Shown piece by piece: positions 1 through 7,749 of a DNA stretch of 64,000 nt; within the stretch, counting starts at the first letter, position 1, and each line of letters begins with the position of its first letter. A model generated the notes under the pieces. The model was not told where the DNA came from, ran no database searches, and saw only the letters and a list, made by a program, of their open reading frames with translations. This stretch comes from Flavobacterium nitrogenifigens. Its GTDB lineage: Bacteria > Bacteroidota > Bacteroidia > Flavobacteriales > Flavobacteriaceae. The position numbers and the translations under genes were made by a program. Location: contig NZ_QJRI01000175.1 in the NCBI RefSeq assembly GCF_003254565.1, positions 124,001 to 188,000 of the forward strand, given 5' to 3'.

Positions 1-1344
1 CAAAACTCTTTCATCCAATTCACATCGAATCTGAATTTCCTCGATCAAATCATCAATCTGATTTAAACTTGGGCGAACTTCAATTTCTGGATCTAATAAT
101 CCGGTTGGACGAATGATTTGCTCAACATAAATACCATCTGATTTTTGCAATTCGTAATCGGCAGGAGTTGCTGAAACATAAATCACCTGATTTTGCAACG
201 CTTCAAATTCTTCAAATTTCAACGGACGGTTGTCCATTGCGGCTGGCAAACGGAAACCATATTCAACCAAGTTTTCTTTACGGCTTCGGTCACCTCCATA
301 CATAGCATGAACTTGGGAAACGGTTACGTGACTTTCGTCTACAACCATTAAATAATCGCTTGGAAAATAATCTAAAAGGCAGAAAGGCCTTGTTCCAGCT
401 TCACGTCCGTCAAGATATCTTGAGTAATTTTCAATTCCAGAACAATATCCCAATTCGCGTATCATTTCTAAATCAAAATTGGTTCTTTCTTCCAGACGTT
501 TGGCTTCGAGATGTTTTCCTATTTCTTTAAAATAATCAACCTGTTTCACCAAATCCTGCTGAATCTGCCAAATGGCGCCTTGTAAAACTTCTGGAGAAGT
601 CACAAACATGTTGGCTGGGTAAATGGTTAGTCTTTGGAATTTCTCAATTACATGAGAAGTTTTAGCATCAAATGATTCGATTTCTTCGATTTCATCTCCA
701 AAGAAATGAATGCGATACGCATCATCGGCATAACTTGGATAAACTTCAACCGTGTCTCCTTTAATTCTAAAAGTTCCTGGGTTAAAATCGGCTTCTGTTC
801 TGGCATATAAACTCTGAACTAAACTATGCAATAATTTAGTTCGTGAAATAACTTGGTCTCTTTTAATTTCAATTACGTTTTTCTGAAATTCGACAGGATT
901 TCCAATACCATAAAGGCAAGAAACAGAAGCAACAACCAAAACGTCGCGACGACCAGAAAGTAGAGAAGAAGTAGTGCTCAAACGCATTTTTTCCAGTTCT
1001 TCATTGATAGATAAATCTTTCTCAATGAAAACTCCCGTTACAGGCATAAAAGCTTCTGGCTGATAATAGTCGTAGTATGAAACGAAATATTCAACAGCAT
1101 TGTTTGGAAAAAACTGCTTGAATTCTGAATACAATTGCGCTGCCAAAGTTTTATTGTGCGCCAGAACTAAAGTCGGTCTTTGCACTTCCTGAATTACATT
1201 GGCCACGGTAAAAGTTTTTCCCGAACCCGTAACTCCCAATAAAGTTTGATATTTATCTCCGTCAACCACGCCTTGTGCCAATTTTTGTATGGCTTGAGGC
1301 TGATCTCCTTTTGGACTATATTCTGAGGAAACTTGAAATTTCAT
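1..1344 (-). CDS. uvrB: Excinuclease ABC subunit B, N-terminal 448 codons (partial)
   Basis: UvrB is the damage-verifying helicase-like subunit of nucleotide excision repair; it is loaded by UvrA and recruits UvrC. The gene starts at 1344 and runs off the left edge in frame. Visible are the Walker A motif GVTGSGKT (about residues 37-44), the family beta-hairpin around YYDYYQPEAF that inserts between DNA strands, the DESHVT Walker B-type motif and the YVSATP helicase motif. Full-length UvrB is about 660 residues, so roughly two thirds is present. The ATG is preceded by a possible TATCTTTA promoter box near 1371. There is no sign of damage in the visible part. Confidence 0.97.
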   Translation of the reverse strand, partial: MKFQVSSEYSPKGDQPQAIQKLAQGVVDGDKYQTLLGVTGSGKTFTVANVIQEVQRPTLVLAHNKTLAAQLYSEFKQFFPNNAVEYFVSYYDYYQPEAFMPVTGVFIEKDLSINEELEKMRLSTTSSLLSGRRDVLVVASVSCLYGIGNPVEFQKNVIEIKRDQVISRTKLLHSLVQSLYARTEADFNPGTFRIKGDTVEVYPSYADDAYRIHFFGDEIEEIESFDAKTSHVIEKFQRLTIYPANMFVTSPEVLQGAIWQIQQDLVKQVDYFKEIGKHLEAKRLEERTNFDLEMIRELGYCSGIENYSRYLDGREAGTRPFCLLDYFPSDYLMVVDESHVTVSQVHAMYGGDRSRKENLVEYGFRLPAAMDNRPLKFEEFEALQNQVIYVSATPADYELQKSDGIYVEQIIRPTGLLDPEIEVRPSLNQIDDLIEEIQIRCELDERVL

Positions 1345-1500
1345 TTGCGTATACTGAAAATTTGGTTTTGTAAAGATACGAAGTTTGTGTAAGTAAGTAG
1401 TTTAAAGTCTGTTCCGAATTGTACTAATTTGCACTAATTTTTAGTTTCCTAGTCAAATACAAATTCGTGGAAATTCGTGTAATTCGTGGCGTAAAAAATC

Positions 1501-2439
1501 TTATTCTAAAAAATTAGTTACCGCATCGTTTACAATCTTTGGCTGATCGATAGTTAGAAAATGACCTGCATCTTTGATGATTTTAGTTTCGCTTTTTGAT
1601 AAAAGTTTCTGTGCTCTTTCTAAACTTTCTTCGGAATTAATAACGTCTTTATCGCCAATTAAAACCAAAACAGGATTTTGAATAGATTCTAATTCTTTAT
1701 CTGAAAAAGGTATCATTTTGAGCATGCTGGAATTTGATTTTGCATATTTATTGGCCAAATAAAATTGTCTTTTGTAAATACGGCTTATATTTTCTGGATG
1801 AGTTGAAAAAGTATTTAATGTTTTGCTGAATTTCTTTTCACTTGGAAAAAGTTTCAGCATTAATGCCGAAGTTGTTTTTCTGGGTTTATCAAGAAATTTG
1901 AAAGTCTGCGCAGGACTTAATAAAACAATTTTATCAATTGAATTTGGTTTTTGAACAGCTAATAATGTCGCTATCCAACCGCCTCGTGAAGCGCCAATAA
2001 TATCAAATTTCTTTAATTTATAGTACGCAAAAACTTCGTTGTAAAAAGCAACAATATCATCTGATGAAAGCGGTTTTGCAGTTAAGTTGGATTTATTGGG
2101 TTCCATTATAAAATCGATAGCGTAAATACGATGATTTTTAGCAAAAGCTTGAATGTTGGGATACCACATAGTCGAGCTGGCATCCATTCCGTGAAGTAAA
2201 ACCAGATCTTTTCCGTTTTTTGGCCCAGTCATTATTACATGTGCTGTTCCGAAACTTGTTTTTACATCTTCTTCGGTGTAAGGTATGTTCCAAAGTTTCA
2301 ACGCTTTATCATAAGCAGTTTGATAATTTACTTCTTCACTTTTGGTTTTAAAAACGTAGTCTTCAAATTTTACTTTTTTTGAAGCACAACTTGTCACTAA
2401 AAAAAGTATAACGACTAATCGGGAATATAGTTTTAACAT
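1501..2439 (-). CDS. Alpha/beta hydrolase, predicted lipoprotein
   Basis: A 312-residue serine hydrolase of the alpha/beta fold. The N-terminus has a lipoprotein signal with lipobox LVTSC, so the enzyme is probably anchored in a periplasm-facing or outer membrane. The fold motifs are an HGMD oxyanion loop, the nucleophile elbow GASRGG, an acid residue in LIGDKDV and the catalytic His in DAGHFL. I chose the ATG at 2439 because the longer reading needs a TTG at 2454 and only adds five residues before the signal. The substrate is unknown. A short stretch with the dispersed AATTCGTGG word lies between it and uvrB. Confidence 0.85.
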   Translation of the reverse strand: MLKLYSRLVVILFLVTSCASKKVKFEDYVFKTKSEEVNYQTAYDKALKLWNIPYTEEDVKTSFGTAHVIMTGPKNGKDLVLLHGMDASSTMWYPNIQAFAKNHRIYAIDFIMEPNKSNLTAKPLSSDDIVAFYNEVFAYYKLKKFDIIGASRGGWIATLLAVQKPNSIDKIVLLSPAQTFKFLDKPRKTTSALMLKLFPSEKKFSKTLNTFSTHPENISRIYKRQFYLANKYAKSNSSMLKMIPFSDKELESIQNPVLVLIGDKDVINSEESLERAQKLLSKSETKIIKDAGHFLTIDQPKIVNDAVTNFLE

Positions 2440-2524
2440 GGCAATAAAATTCAATTTTCAGCTTAAAGTTACGAGTAGAGTGGGCGAAAAGTGTATCAGA
2501 ATTTTATTTTAAACTATCATAATT

Positions 2525-2761
2525 TTAAGATTTGTCGTTTTTGGAAGTCAGATAATAAATCTGAACAAACGCTAAAATAGCATTCGGAATTATTACCGGC
2601 CAAAGCCATTGATTGAAATCTCGGTAATCGTTTAAAAAGATACCGTAAATAACAAAACAGATGCAGCCAAACATATTAATAAATCGGATTGCTCTGAGGT
2701 TTTTCAGCAAAAATCCTCCAACAATAAATACAGATGCGAGATAACCAATATATTCTGCCAT
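2525..2761 (-). CDS. Small inner-membrane protein, YgjV-like
   Basis: A 78-residue hydrophobic protein with about three membrane helices (about residues 5-20, 27-44 and 52-72) and a short charged tail. The arrangement GYLASVF near the start, then a helix after RAIRFINM, resembles the YgjV/Imp family of small bacterial inner-membrane proteins of unknown function. It stands alone between two genes on the same strand. The family call rests on pattern memory only. Confidence 0.6.
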   Translation of the reverse strand: MAEYIGYLASVFIVGGFLLKNLRAIRFINMFGCICFVIYGIFLNDYRDFNQWLWPVIIPNAILAFVQIYYLTSKNDKS

Positions 2762-2842
2762 GATGTTGATTTTAAATAGTTTACAATAAATGTACTTAAA
2801 GTAAATTATAAAATCAAGGTTTTAGCATTGGAAATCAGTGTT

Positions 2843-3799
2843 TTAAAAGAATTGTTTTTGAGATTGCGGATTTTCTAAAAAGCTCCAAGCCACAATACGA
2901 CTCGTTTTTTGTCCTTGAGACATTTCAATTGTTTTAACCGAAAGGGCATTTACTTTTTTCAAAGTTTTATAAATTGATGGAAGATTTTCTTTTTTAGAAA
3001 CTAAAGTTGTAAACCATAAAACCTGAGAAGGATATTTGGCACTTTCGTAAATCATTTGTGTGATGAATCCGATTTCGCCGCCGTTACACCATAATTCTGC
3101 ATTTTGTCCGCCAAAGTTTAAAACTGGATTTGTATTTCTTTTTTCTTTGGGATTTAAATTCGAAACTTTTCTAGAAGTGCTTTTATTCGCTTCTTCGGCA
3201 GATGCATGAAAAGGCGGATTACACATCGTGAATGTAAAACGATCTTCGGGCGTGATAATGTTTTTAAAGATAAATCGAGGTTCGGTTTGCTGTTGTAAAC
3301 TTATTGAATCGATTAATTCTGGATTGGCTTCAATAATTTTCGCACAATTTTCAATAGATTTTTGTTCAATATCTGTTCCAACAAAACTCCAATTATAGAT
3401 AGAATTCCCTAATATCGGATAGATTAAATTTGAACCTGTTCCGATATCTAATCCTAAAACAGTGCTGGTTTCTGGAATTTGATTGTTATTGCTTTCAGCC
3501 AATAAATCGGCTATGTAATGAATATAATCGGCACGTCCTGGAATTGGCGGGCAAAGATAGTTTTTAGGAATATCCCAGTTTTGAATATTGTAATAGGTTT
3601 GTAATAAAGCTTTGTTTAAAGTTTTTACAGCAAGCGGATTACTGAAATCAATGGTTTCGATTCCGTGTTTATTGATGGAAACAAAAGCTTTTAATTCTGG
3701 ACAATTTGAAATCAGTTTTTCGAAATCATATCGGTCTCGATGAAGATTTCTTGGGTGTAAATTGCTTTTTTCGGAATTGTCGTTTGTTTTCATTTTCAT
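2843..3799 (-). CDS. rlmF: 23S rRNA (adenine-N6)-methyltransferase RlmF
   Basis: RlmF uses S-adenosylmethionine to methylate N6 of the adenine equivalent to A1618 of E. coli 23S rRNA. The SAM-binding motif LGLDIGTGSN and the N6-adenine catalytic motif NPPF (in FTMCNPPFHAS) are both present, and the N-terminal LHPRNLHRDRYDF is typical of the family. The reading frame is open further upstream, but a TATCTTTG promoter box at 3812-3819 lies inside that extension. Translation therefore probably starts at 3799 or at the ATG at 3793. Confidence 0.93.
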   Translation of the reverse strand: MKMKTNDNSEKSNLHPRNLHRDRYDFEKLISNCPELKAFVSINKHGIETIDFSNPLAVKTLNKALLQTYYNIQNWDIPKNYLCPPIPGRADYIHYIADLLAESNNNQIPETSTVLGLDIGTGSNLIYPILGNSIYNWSFVGTDIEQKSIENCAKIIEANPELIDSISLQQQTEPRFIFKNIITPEDRFTFTMCNPPFHASAEEANKSTSRKVSNLNPKEKRNTNPVLNFGGQNAELWCNGGEIGFITQMIYESAKYPSQVLWFTTLVSKKENLPSIYKTLKKVNALSVKTIEMSQGQKTSRIVAWSFLENPQSQKQFF

Positions 3800-3811
3800 T
3801 GATTTCGTGTG

Positions 3812-3819
3812 CAAAGATA
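3812..3819 (-). promoter_or_regulatory. -7 promoter box of rlmF
   Basis: The minus strand reads TATCTTTG, a full match to the Bacteroidetes -7 consensus TAnnTTTG. It lies 12 nt upstream of the chosen rlmF start and rules out the longer reading. Confidence 0.65.
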
Positions 3820-3856
3820 GGTATTCCTTTTTTGGAAATGATTTTAGGAAATTCCC

Positions 3857-3895
3857 ATTAATCCGATTGCCCAAATCCGTTGTAGTAGCTGTTAG
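3857..3895 (-). repeat. Shared 3' element, copy 1
   Basis: This lies just after the stop of the 145-residue gene. On the minus strand it reads CTAACAGCTA then CTACAACG, followed by a GGCAAT-containing stretch ending in TTAAT. A second copy with small changes sits after the stop of the next upstream gene (4456-4495). The repetition after two unrelated orphan genes suggests a recombination or cassette boundary rather than a terminator, because no U-run follows. Confidence 0.6.
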
Positions 3896-3901
3896 TAACA
3901 G

Positions 3902-4339
3902 TTACTTAAATTCCTCTGTAAAACTATCATCCCATTTAAAACCATTTATTACCCAGCCATTATTATTTTTATAATATGTGAAAATTAATCTTAATGCTGT
4001 AGTCTCATACTTAACCAGATAAGTTTCTCTGAATGCAGTTTCTTTAATATTTTGTTCTGAAACCTTAACTATTTGTTCAGATTTACCAAATCGTTCTGCA
4101 ACTAAATTCAGCGATTGAATTGTTTTGGATTCTAAATTATCAATTTCATTCTCTGGTAAAGGCCAATAAGTCTTAATTTTTATAAAAGCTTCATTGATTT
4201 TATTTTCTTTGAAAAGTTGAGCAACTTCTTTCGAAATTAATTTTGCATTTTCGACATCTTTTAAATATTCGCTCTGTGCAGAACTTTGCAATGTAAAAAG
4301 TATTATAATGGCTGAAAAGGTCATTTTAATTAAGGTCAT
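3902..4339 (-). CDS. Secreted hypothetical protein
   Basis: A 145-residue protein with a signal peptide ending near QSSAQS. It has a mostly helical middle and a C-terminal LIFTYYKNNNGWVINGFKWD segment that looks like the beta-strand end of a small NTF2/DUF4019-like domain. I do not recognise a specific family. The stop is followed within a few bases by the repeated 3' element at 3857-3895. It may be a recent insertion, since rlmF downstream has its own promoter. An internal ATG at residue 6 is an equally good start. Confidence 0.7.
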   Translation of the reverse strand: MTLIKMTFSAIIILFTLQSSAQSEYLKDVENAKLISKEVAQLFKENKINEAFIKIKTYWPLPENEIDNLESKTIQSLNLVAERFGKSEQIVKVSEQNIKETAFRETYLVKYETTALRLIFTYYKNNNGWVINGFKWDDSFTEEFK

Positions 4340-4455
4340 TTTTTTTGATATTTTTTTGGTTAGTTAGTGTTTTTTTTTTTGCTTTTATAATGAATCGTTT
4401 GTTTAATTGTAATAGTTGCTAAACATCCCGTTAATACAGCGGGTTTGAGACTAAA

Positions 4456-4495
4456 ATTAAGTCTATTGCGCAATGCGTTGTAGTATAGCTGTTAG
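4456..4495 (-). repeat. Shared 3' element, copy 2
   Basis: This lies directly after the stop of the 149-residue gene. The minus strand reads CTAACAGCTA, TA, CTACAACG, then GCATTGCGCAAT and a TTAAT end. It differs from copy 1 by a TA insertion, a one-base gap and a few substitutions. It is followed by two small hairpins: AGACT...AGTCT, and CCCG...CGGG near 4428-4443. Confidence 0.6.
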
Positions 4496-4504
4496 GAGAC
4501 GCTT

Positions 4505-4954
4505 TTATTTCCAGAATTGCCAAGGTTTTTTGTTATTCTTTTTCTGCCAATCTTTAAAGCGTTTATCTATTACAAGCCTCACTTTTTCGTAGTTTTCCCA
4601 ACTGTTTTTATATTCATAAATGCTATCATGATTTGAATCTAATGTGTTTACGTAATCTTCAAAATATTTGTCTGATGAATAATAATCCTCGGTGAATTTT
4701 AGTCCTATTTCATTCAAATCTTCTGCCCAAAACTTTCCATCACAACATTTAATCAGGAAATCACGACCAGTAATTTTTTTGGCTTTTACATTTTCTAATA
4801 AGATAGCTGATTCCGTCATGTGGATATCGCCAATTAAATTGTTCTCAATTATCCAATTTAAATACATTCCAATATGAGTTCCTCCATTTTCAAGAGGAAC
4901 ATTTTCAGGGAAATCTTCTGTTTGATGCCAATCTATTCTGTCGATACTTGCCAT
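4505..4954 (-). CDS. Acidic hypothetical protein, DUF7832-like
   Basis: A 149-residue soluble, acidic protein with no signal peptide. The N-terminal pattern DRIDWH, EDFPENVP, ENGGTHIGMYLNW resembles a small family (DUF7832-like) often found as lone genes in accessory DNA, some near polymorphic toxins. No toxin gene is adjacent here. A GTTAGGC heptamer lies on the same strand about 24 nt before the start (4978-4984) and the repeated element follows the stop, giving a one-gene, cassette-like unit. The function is unknown. Confidence 0.65.
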   Translation of the reverse strand: MASIDRIDWHQTEDFPENVPLENGGTHIGMYLNWIIENNLIGDIHMTESAILLENVKAKKITGRDFLIKCCDGKFWAEDLNEIGLKFTEDYYSSDKYFEDYVNTLDSNHDSIYEYKNSWENYEKVRLVIDKRFKDWQKKNNKKPWQFWK

Positions 4955-5256
4955 TTACAATGGTGTGTTAAAATGTCGCCTAACGTGAGTTTTGTGTTCG
5001 GTCAGTCAAAAATATCGCATAACTAGTATATATATGACAAAAACATACAAAGCCACCCAACGTCACGCATATATGTATGATTATTGGTAATGTTTTAATT
5101 AAATCAAATATATAAACAATCTTTTTATTACAAATTTTTAAAAGAAATCTTTTGCTTGTTTTAATTTTTTTGATCTTGTTTGGAGTAAATTAATATTGAT
5201 TTATGACAAAAAAACTATTTACGAGGCTTCGACATTAAGAAATTTAAGAAGACAAA
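4955..5256. other. AT-rich gap with cassette-like boundary sequence
   Basis: No gene is seen here. The left part holds GCCTAAC at 4978-4984 and, about 75 bases on, CCCAACGTCACGC. These two partly complementary motifs look like the ends of a recombination site. The rest is very AT-rich and contains no clear promoter box or terminator for either neighbour. Confidence 0.4.
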
Positions 5257-5916
5257 TTAGTCAAAACATTCCATTAAAAGCAAATCGCCTTCACGATGTG
5301 TAATGGTTACGATTCCATCTTTTTCGACCGAATTACTACTTCCGGTTCTGTAGCCCATTGTGAGCGTATCGTTGTTTAATTCGTATTTTAAATTTGTTGA
5401 AGAAATTCCGTTTACAGCACCAATCGGAATTAACGAAATAGGTGTTTTTGCGGTATACCATTTTTCAAATTTTGTCGGCAGCAGGAATATTTTGGAATGA
5501 TCGTCGAGAATTACAATTTTGAGCAAATCTCGGTAACGAACAATTTGTGTTAAATTCGTAATGGTATGATCGGCACGTCTTCCAGTTGCCCAAACGACAT
5601 TTACGGCGGGAATTTTTCTTTCGATAAGATAATCAAAAGCTTTCTCCAAATCGGTTTTGTCTTGATCAGGAGTATGAACAATTTCTATCGGGAATTGTGA
5701 TTTGTAAATTTCAGGATCGAACCCACGGTCAAAATCACCTAATAAAACGTCAACTTTTATGCCTAGTTCAATCACTCTTTCAATAGCCGAATCTAAAACG
5801 ACAACCAACGGAGACCATTCTAACAATTGTCCTAATAATTCTGGATCGCAGGCTGCGCCATTTGCAATTATTAAAGCAGGTTCTTGATCGTCGCGAACTA
5901 TATGATGTGATGACAT
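5257..5916 (-). CDS. Thiamine pyrophosphokinase
   Basis: A 219-residue enzyme that transfers pyrophosphate from ATP to thiamine to give thiamine diphosphate. The N-terminal catalytic domain shows LLGDFDRG and TPDQDKTDLEKA, the acidic metal and substrate motifs of the family, then a conserved TITNLTQI helix. The C-terminal half is the beta-rich thiamine-binding domain. Length and start are normal. It appears to be a single-gene unit with its own promoter box at 5939-5946. There is no sign of a THI-box riboswitch in the 30 bases before it. Confidence 0.9.
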   Translation of the reverse strand: MSSHHIVRDDQEPALIIANGAACDPELLGQLLEWSPLVVVLDSAIERVIELGIKVDVLLGDFDRGFDPEIYKSQFPIEIVHTPDQDKTDLEKAFDYLIERKIPAVNVVWATGRRADHTITNLTQIVRYRDLLKIVILDDHSKIFLLPTKFEKWYTAKTPISLIPIGAVNGISSTNLKYELNNDTLTMGYRTGSSNSVEKDGIVTITHREGDLLLMECFD

Positions 5917-5938
5917 GTATGTTTTTTTGAATGTGTTG

Positions 5939-5946
5939 CAAAGGTA
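5939..5946 (-). promoter_or_regulatory. -7 promoter box of thiamine pyrophosphokinase
   Basis: The minus strand reads TACCTTTG, matching TAnnTTTG, 22 nt before the ATG. Confidence 0.6.
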
Positions 5947-5963
5947 ATGTTTACAATCTAGAA

Positions 5964-6410
5964 TCAGAAATCTAGCAGTCTTCTGTGGTAAATGATTTGT
6001 CCTAGATGATATGCTAAATGTGTTGAAAGATGAATTAAGAAAAATCCAGTTGTCATTTCTTTTTCGAAAACGATCTGTGGATAAATAGCTTCTAAATCAG
6101 TTTCTGTCAAATTATCAAGAGTATTGTTTACAACTGAAATTGTAGCTTCGATTTTCTGAATTAATTCTGATTTCGGAATGTCTTTTAAAGAAAATTCTAA
6201 AGGACGATTTCTAATATATCCAGTTTTGCCAATTTCTGCTCCAATATAAGTGTTTAGATTTCCAATTAAATGAAGACAGAGATTTCCAGCAGAATTAGAA
6301 ATATTTTTATCGATTGTCCAAATTGAATTTTCATTTTGATAAGATTCAATTTCGCTTTTTAGTTTGTTTAAATCTCGATTAAAAAGTGTTTTTAGCGTTT
6401 CTAGTATCAT
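5964..6410 (-). CDS. DinB-like four-helix metalloprotein
   Basis: A 148-residue protein of the DinB/DUF1572 type. It has several amphipathic helices and histidines suited to metal binding (NLCLHLIGN, then STHLAYHLGQIIYHRR near the C-terminus). Members are thiol- or damage-related enzymes whose reactions are mostly unknown. I chose the ATG at 6410 over the upstream one at 6440 because it starts two bases after the stop of the preceding gene, the usual spacing in this operon. It is the last gene of a TonB receptor, DUF4249, GyrI-like, DinB series. Confidence 0.78.
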   Translation of the reverse strand: MILETLKTLFNRDLNKLKSEIESYQNENSIWTIDKNISNSAGNLCLHLIGNLNTYIGAEIGKTGYIRNRPLEFSLKDIPKSELIQKIEATISVVNNTLDNLTETDLEAIYPQIVFEKEMTTGFFLIHLSTHLAYHLGQIIYHRRLLDF

Positions 6411-6412
6411 AA

Positions 6413-6895
6413 TTAATGTCTGTTTTTTATCGGAATCCAAATTTCTTCTTCAGAAGTTGGATCCTCTTTTTTATATTTTTCATTCATTACAGCAAAATGG
6501 GGTCTGTTGTCTACCGTATAGTCGGAATTTGGAAGCCAGTCTGCAAAAATATAATGGTAGGTTTTATGTCCTTCTGAAGCAGGTCCCAAGTGAAGGAAAA
6601 CGGCATAAAGGCCTTCAGGAACAATTAGGGTTTGCATTCCTTCAGGAATAGTTGAATGATCTGTGACTTCTACAGCAGCCCATTTTTGAAAACTGTCATT
6701 AGGATCAAAATCATCAAAATGGTTTTCTCCATAAACTTCTAAAGAATATAAATTGGCATTAATGGTATTTTTAATTTCTTTTCGATTTGGCATAAAACCA
6801 TTCCATAATTGAAAAGTTTTATTCTCGATAAAAGACATTTCTAAAAAATGGCCAACGAGTTTTTTTTCGTTTAAGGTTCTGATTATGGGTTTCAT
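6413..6895 (-). CDS. GyrI-like / AraC effector-binding domain protein
   Basis: A 160-residue stand-alone small-molecule-binding domain of the GyrI-like (SOUL/BmrR C-terminal) fold. The sequence WAAVEVTDHSTIPEGM then LIVPEGLYAVFLHLG is the usual core strand-and-loop pattern, and DWLPNSDYTVDNRPHF matches the second half of the fold. There is no DNA-binding part. It starts two bases after the DUF4249 gene and ends two bases before DinB, so it is co-transcribed with both. The ligand is unknown. Confidence 0.82.
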   Translation of the reverse strand: MKPIIRTLNEKKLVGHFLEMSFIENKTFQLWNGFMPNRKEIKNTINANLYSLEVYGENHFDDFDPNDSFQKWAAVEVTDHSTIPEGMQTLIVPEGLYAVFLHLGPASEGHKTYHYIFADWLPNSDYTVDNRPHFAVMNEKYKKEDPTSEEEIWIPIKNRH

Positions 6896-6897
6896 AA

Positions 6898-7719
6898 TTA
6901 TTCGATTTTGTACTTTTTTGTACTGGTTTCACTTAATGAGAAATAACCTAGTGGATAATTGTCTTTATTAGTTACATTGATCATGTTTCCTTTTACAGTT
7001 GCAGGAGGGGACTGAAATGGTCCTCCAATATTGCTTCCGGCAATACTGACCAGAATATTCATATAATTGTAGTATTGTTTTGAGATGCCATAATGTGTTA
7101 TCTCGATTTCATTTCCAATTTGTAAATCTTCATCATCAGAAAGGCTGAAAAATTCGTTGCCATTAAAAAATTTATCCTCATCTACATAATAGATTGATTT
7201 GACTTTATTAGGGTATAAATATTTGTATAAATAAAAATTATTTGCATCAGCAGGATCATTATAAAAGGCTTTAATTTCGATATCTTTCCCTGTAAAACCA
7301 CCTTCGTTATTTTGATCTATTCGGGTAATGGGTGCTATTGATTTTAAAGTTTCGGTTCCGATATATCTATTTCCTCTGCTAATTACGGTTAGCGTATATT
7401 GTTCATCAATGACTGGCTTAAAATTAGTGCATTCGTATTGTCCTGTCTTTTTAATTTCGATAAAATTAAATTTCTCTTTTTGACTATTTTCTATATAAAT
7501 AATTGCATTAGATACAGTTGGGATTACGTTTTCAAAATAACCAGTAGTTGTGGTTAGCTTAATTGTCTGTTCATTTCCTGCTGTTCCCTTTTCCCAATTA
7601 ATAGCAGCCTCAATTACTAATTTTGGAGGCGCTGTATCCAAATCAACATCAACGACCTCTTCACAGCTTGCAAAGATTAGAGGTGTGAAAAACATGATTG
7701 CAAAAACTAATTTTTTCAT
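6898..7719 (-). CDS. DUF4249 family lipoprotein
   Basis: A 273-residue lipoprotein with signal and lipobox FASCEE (Cys19), then the EVVDVDLDTAPPKLVIEAAI opening that marks DUF4249. These proteins are beta-sandwich lipoproteins encoded next to a particular class of TonB-dependent receptor and probably form its surface lid or partner. The receptor gene lies 30 bases upstream, which supports that. The cargo is unknown. Confidence 0.9.
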   Translation of the reverse strand: MKKLVFAIMFFTPLIFASCEEVVDVDLDTAPPKLVIEAAINWEKGTAGNEQTIKLTTTTGYFENVIPTVSNAIIYIENSQKEKFNFIEIKKTGQYECTNFKPVIDEQYTLTVISRGNRYIGTETLKSIAPITRIDQNNEGGFTGKDIEIKAFYNDPADANNFYLYKYLYPNKVKSIYYVDEDKFFNGNEFFSLSDDEDLQIGNEIEITHYGISKQYYNYMNILVSIAGSNIGGPFQSPPATVKGNMINVTNKDNYPLGYFSLSETSTKKYKIE

Positions 7720-7749
7720 AGCTATATTTCTAGTTTTTAAACTGATTTT

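Noticed and set aside
3902..4954. The two orphan genes as a toxin-antitoxin pair
   Set aside because: They are 165 bases apart, one is exported, neither has toxin motifs, and each has its own copy of the 3' element.
5917..5963. A thiamine riboswitch before thiamine pyrophosphokinase
   Set aside because: The leader between the promoter box and the start is about 20 nt, too short, and no CTGAGA or ACCTGA motifs are seen.
6411..6440. The longer start of the DinB-like gene at 6440
   Set aside because: It overlaps the upstream gene by 28 bases, whereas the ATG at 6410 follows that gene's stop by two bases, like its neighbours.
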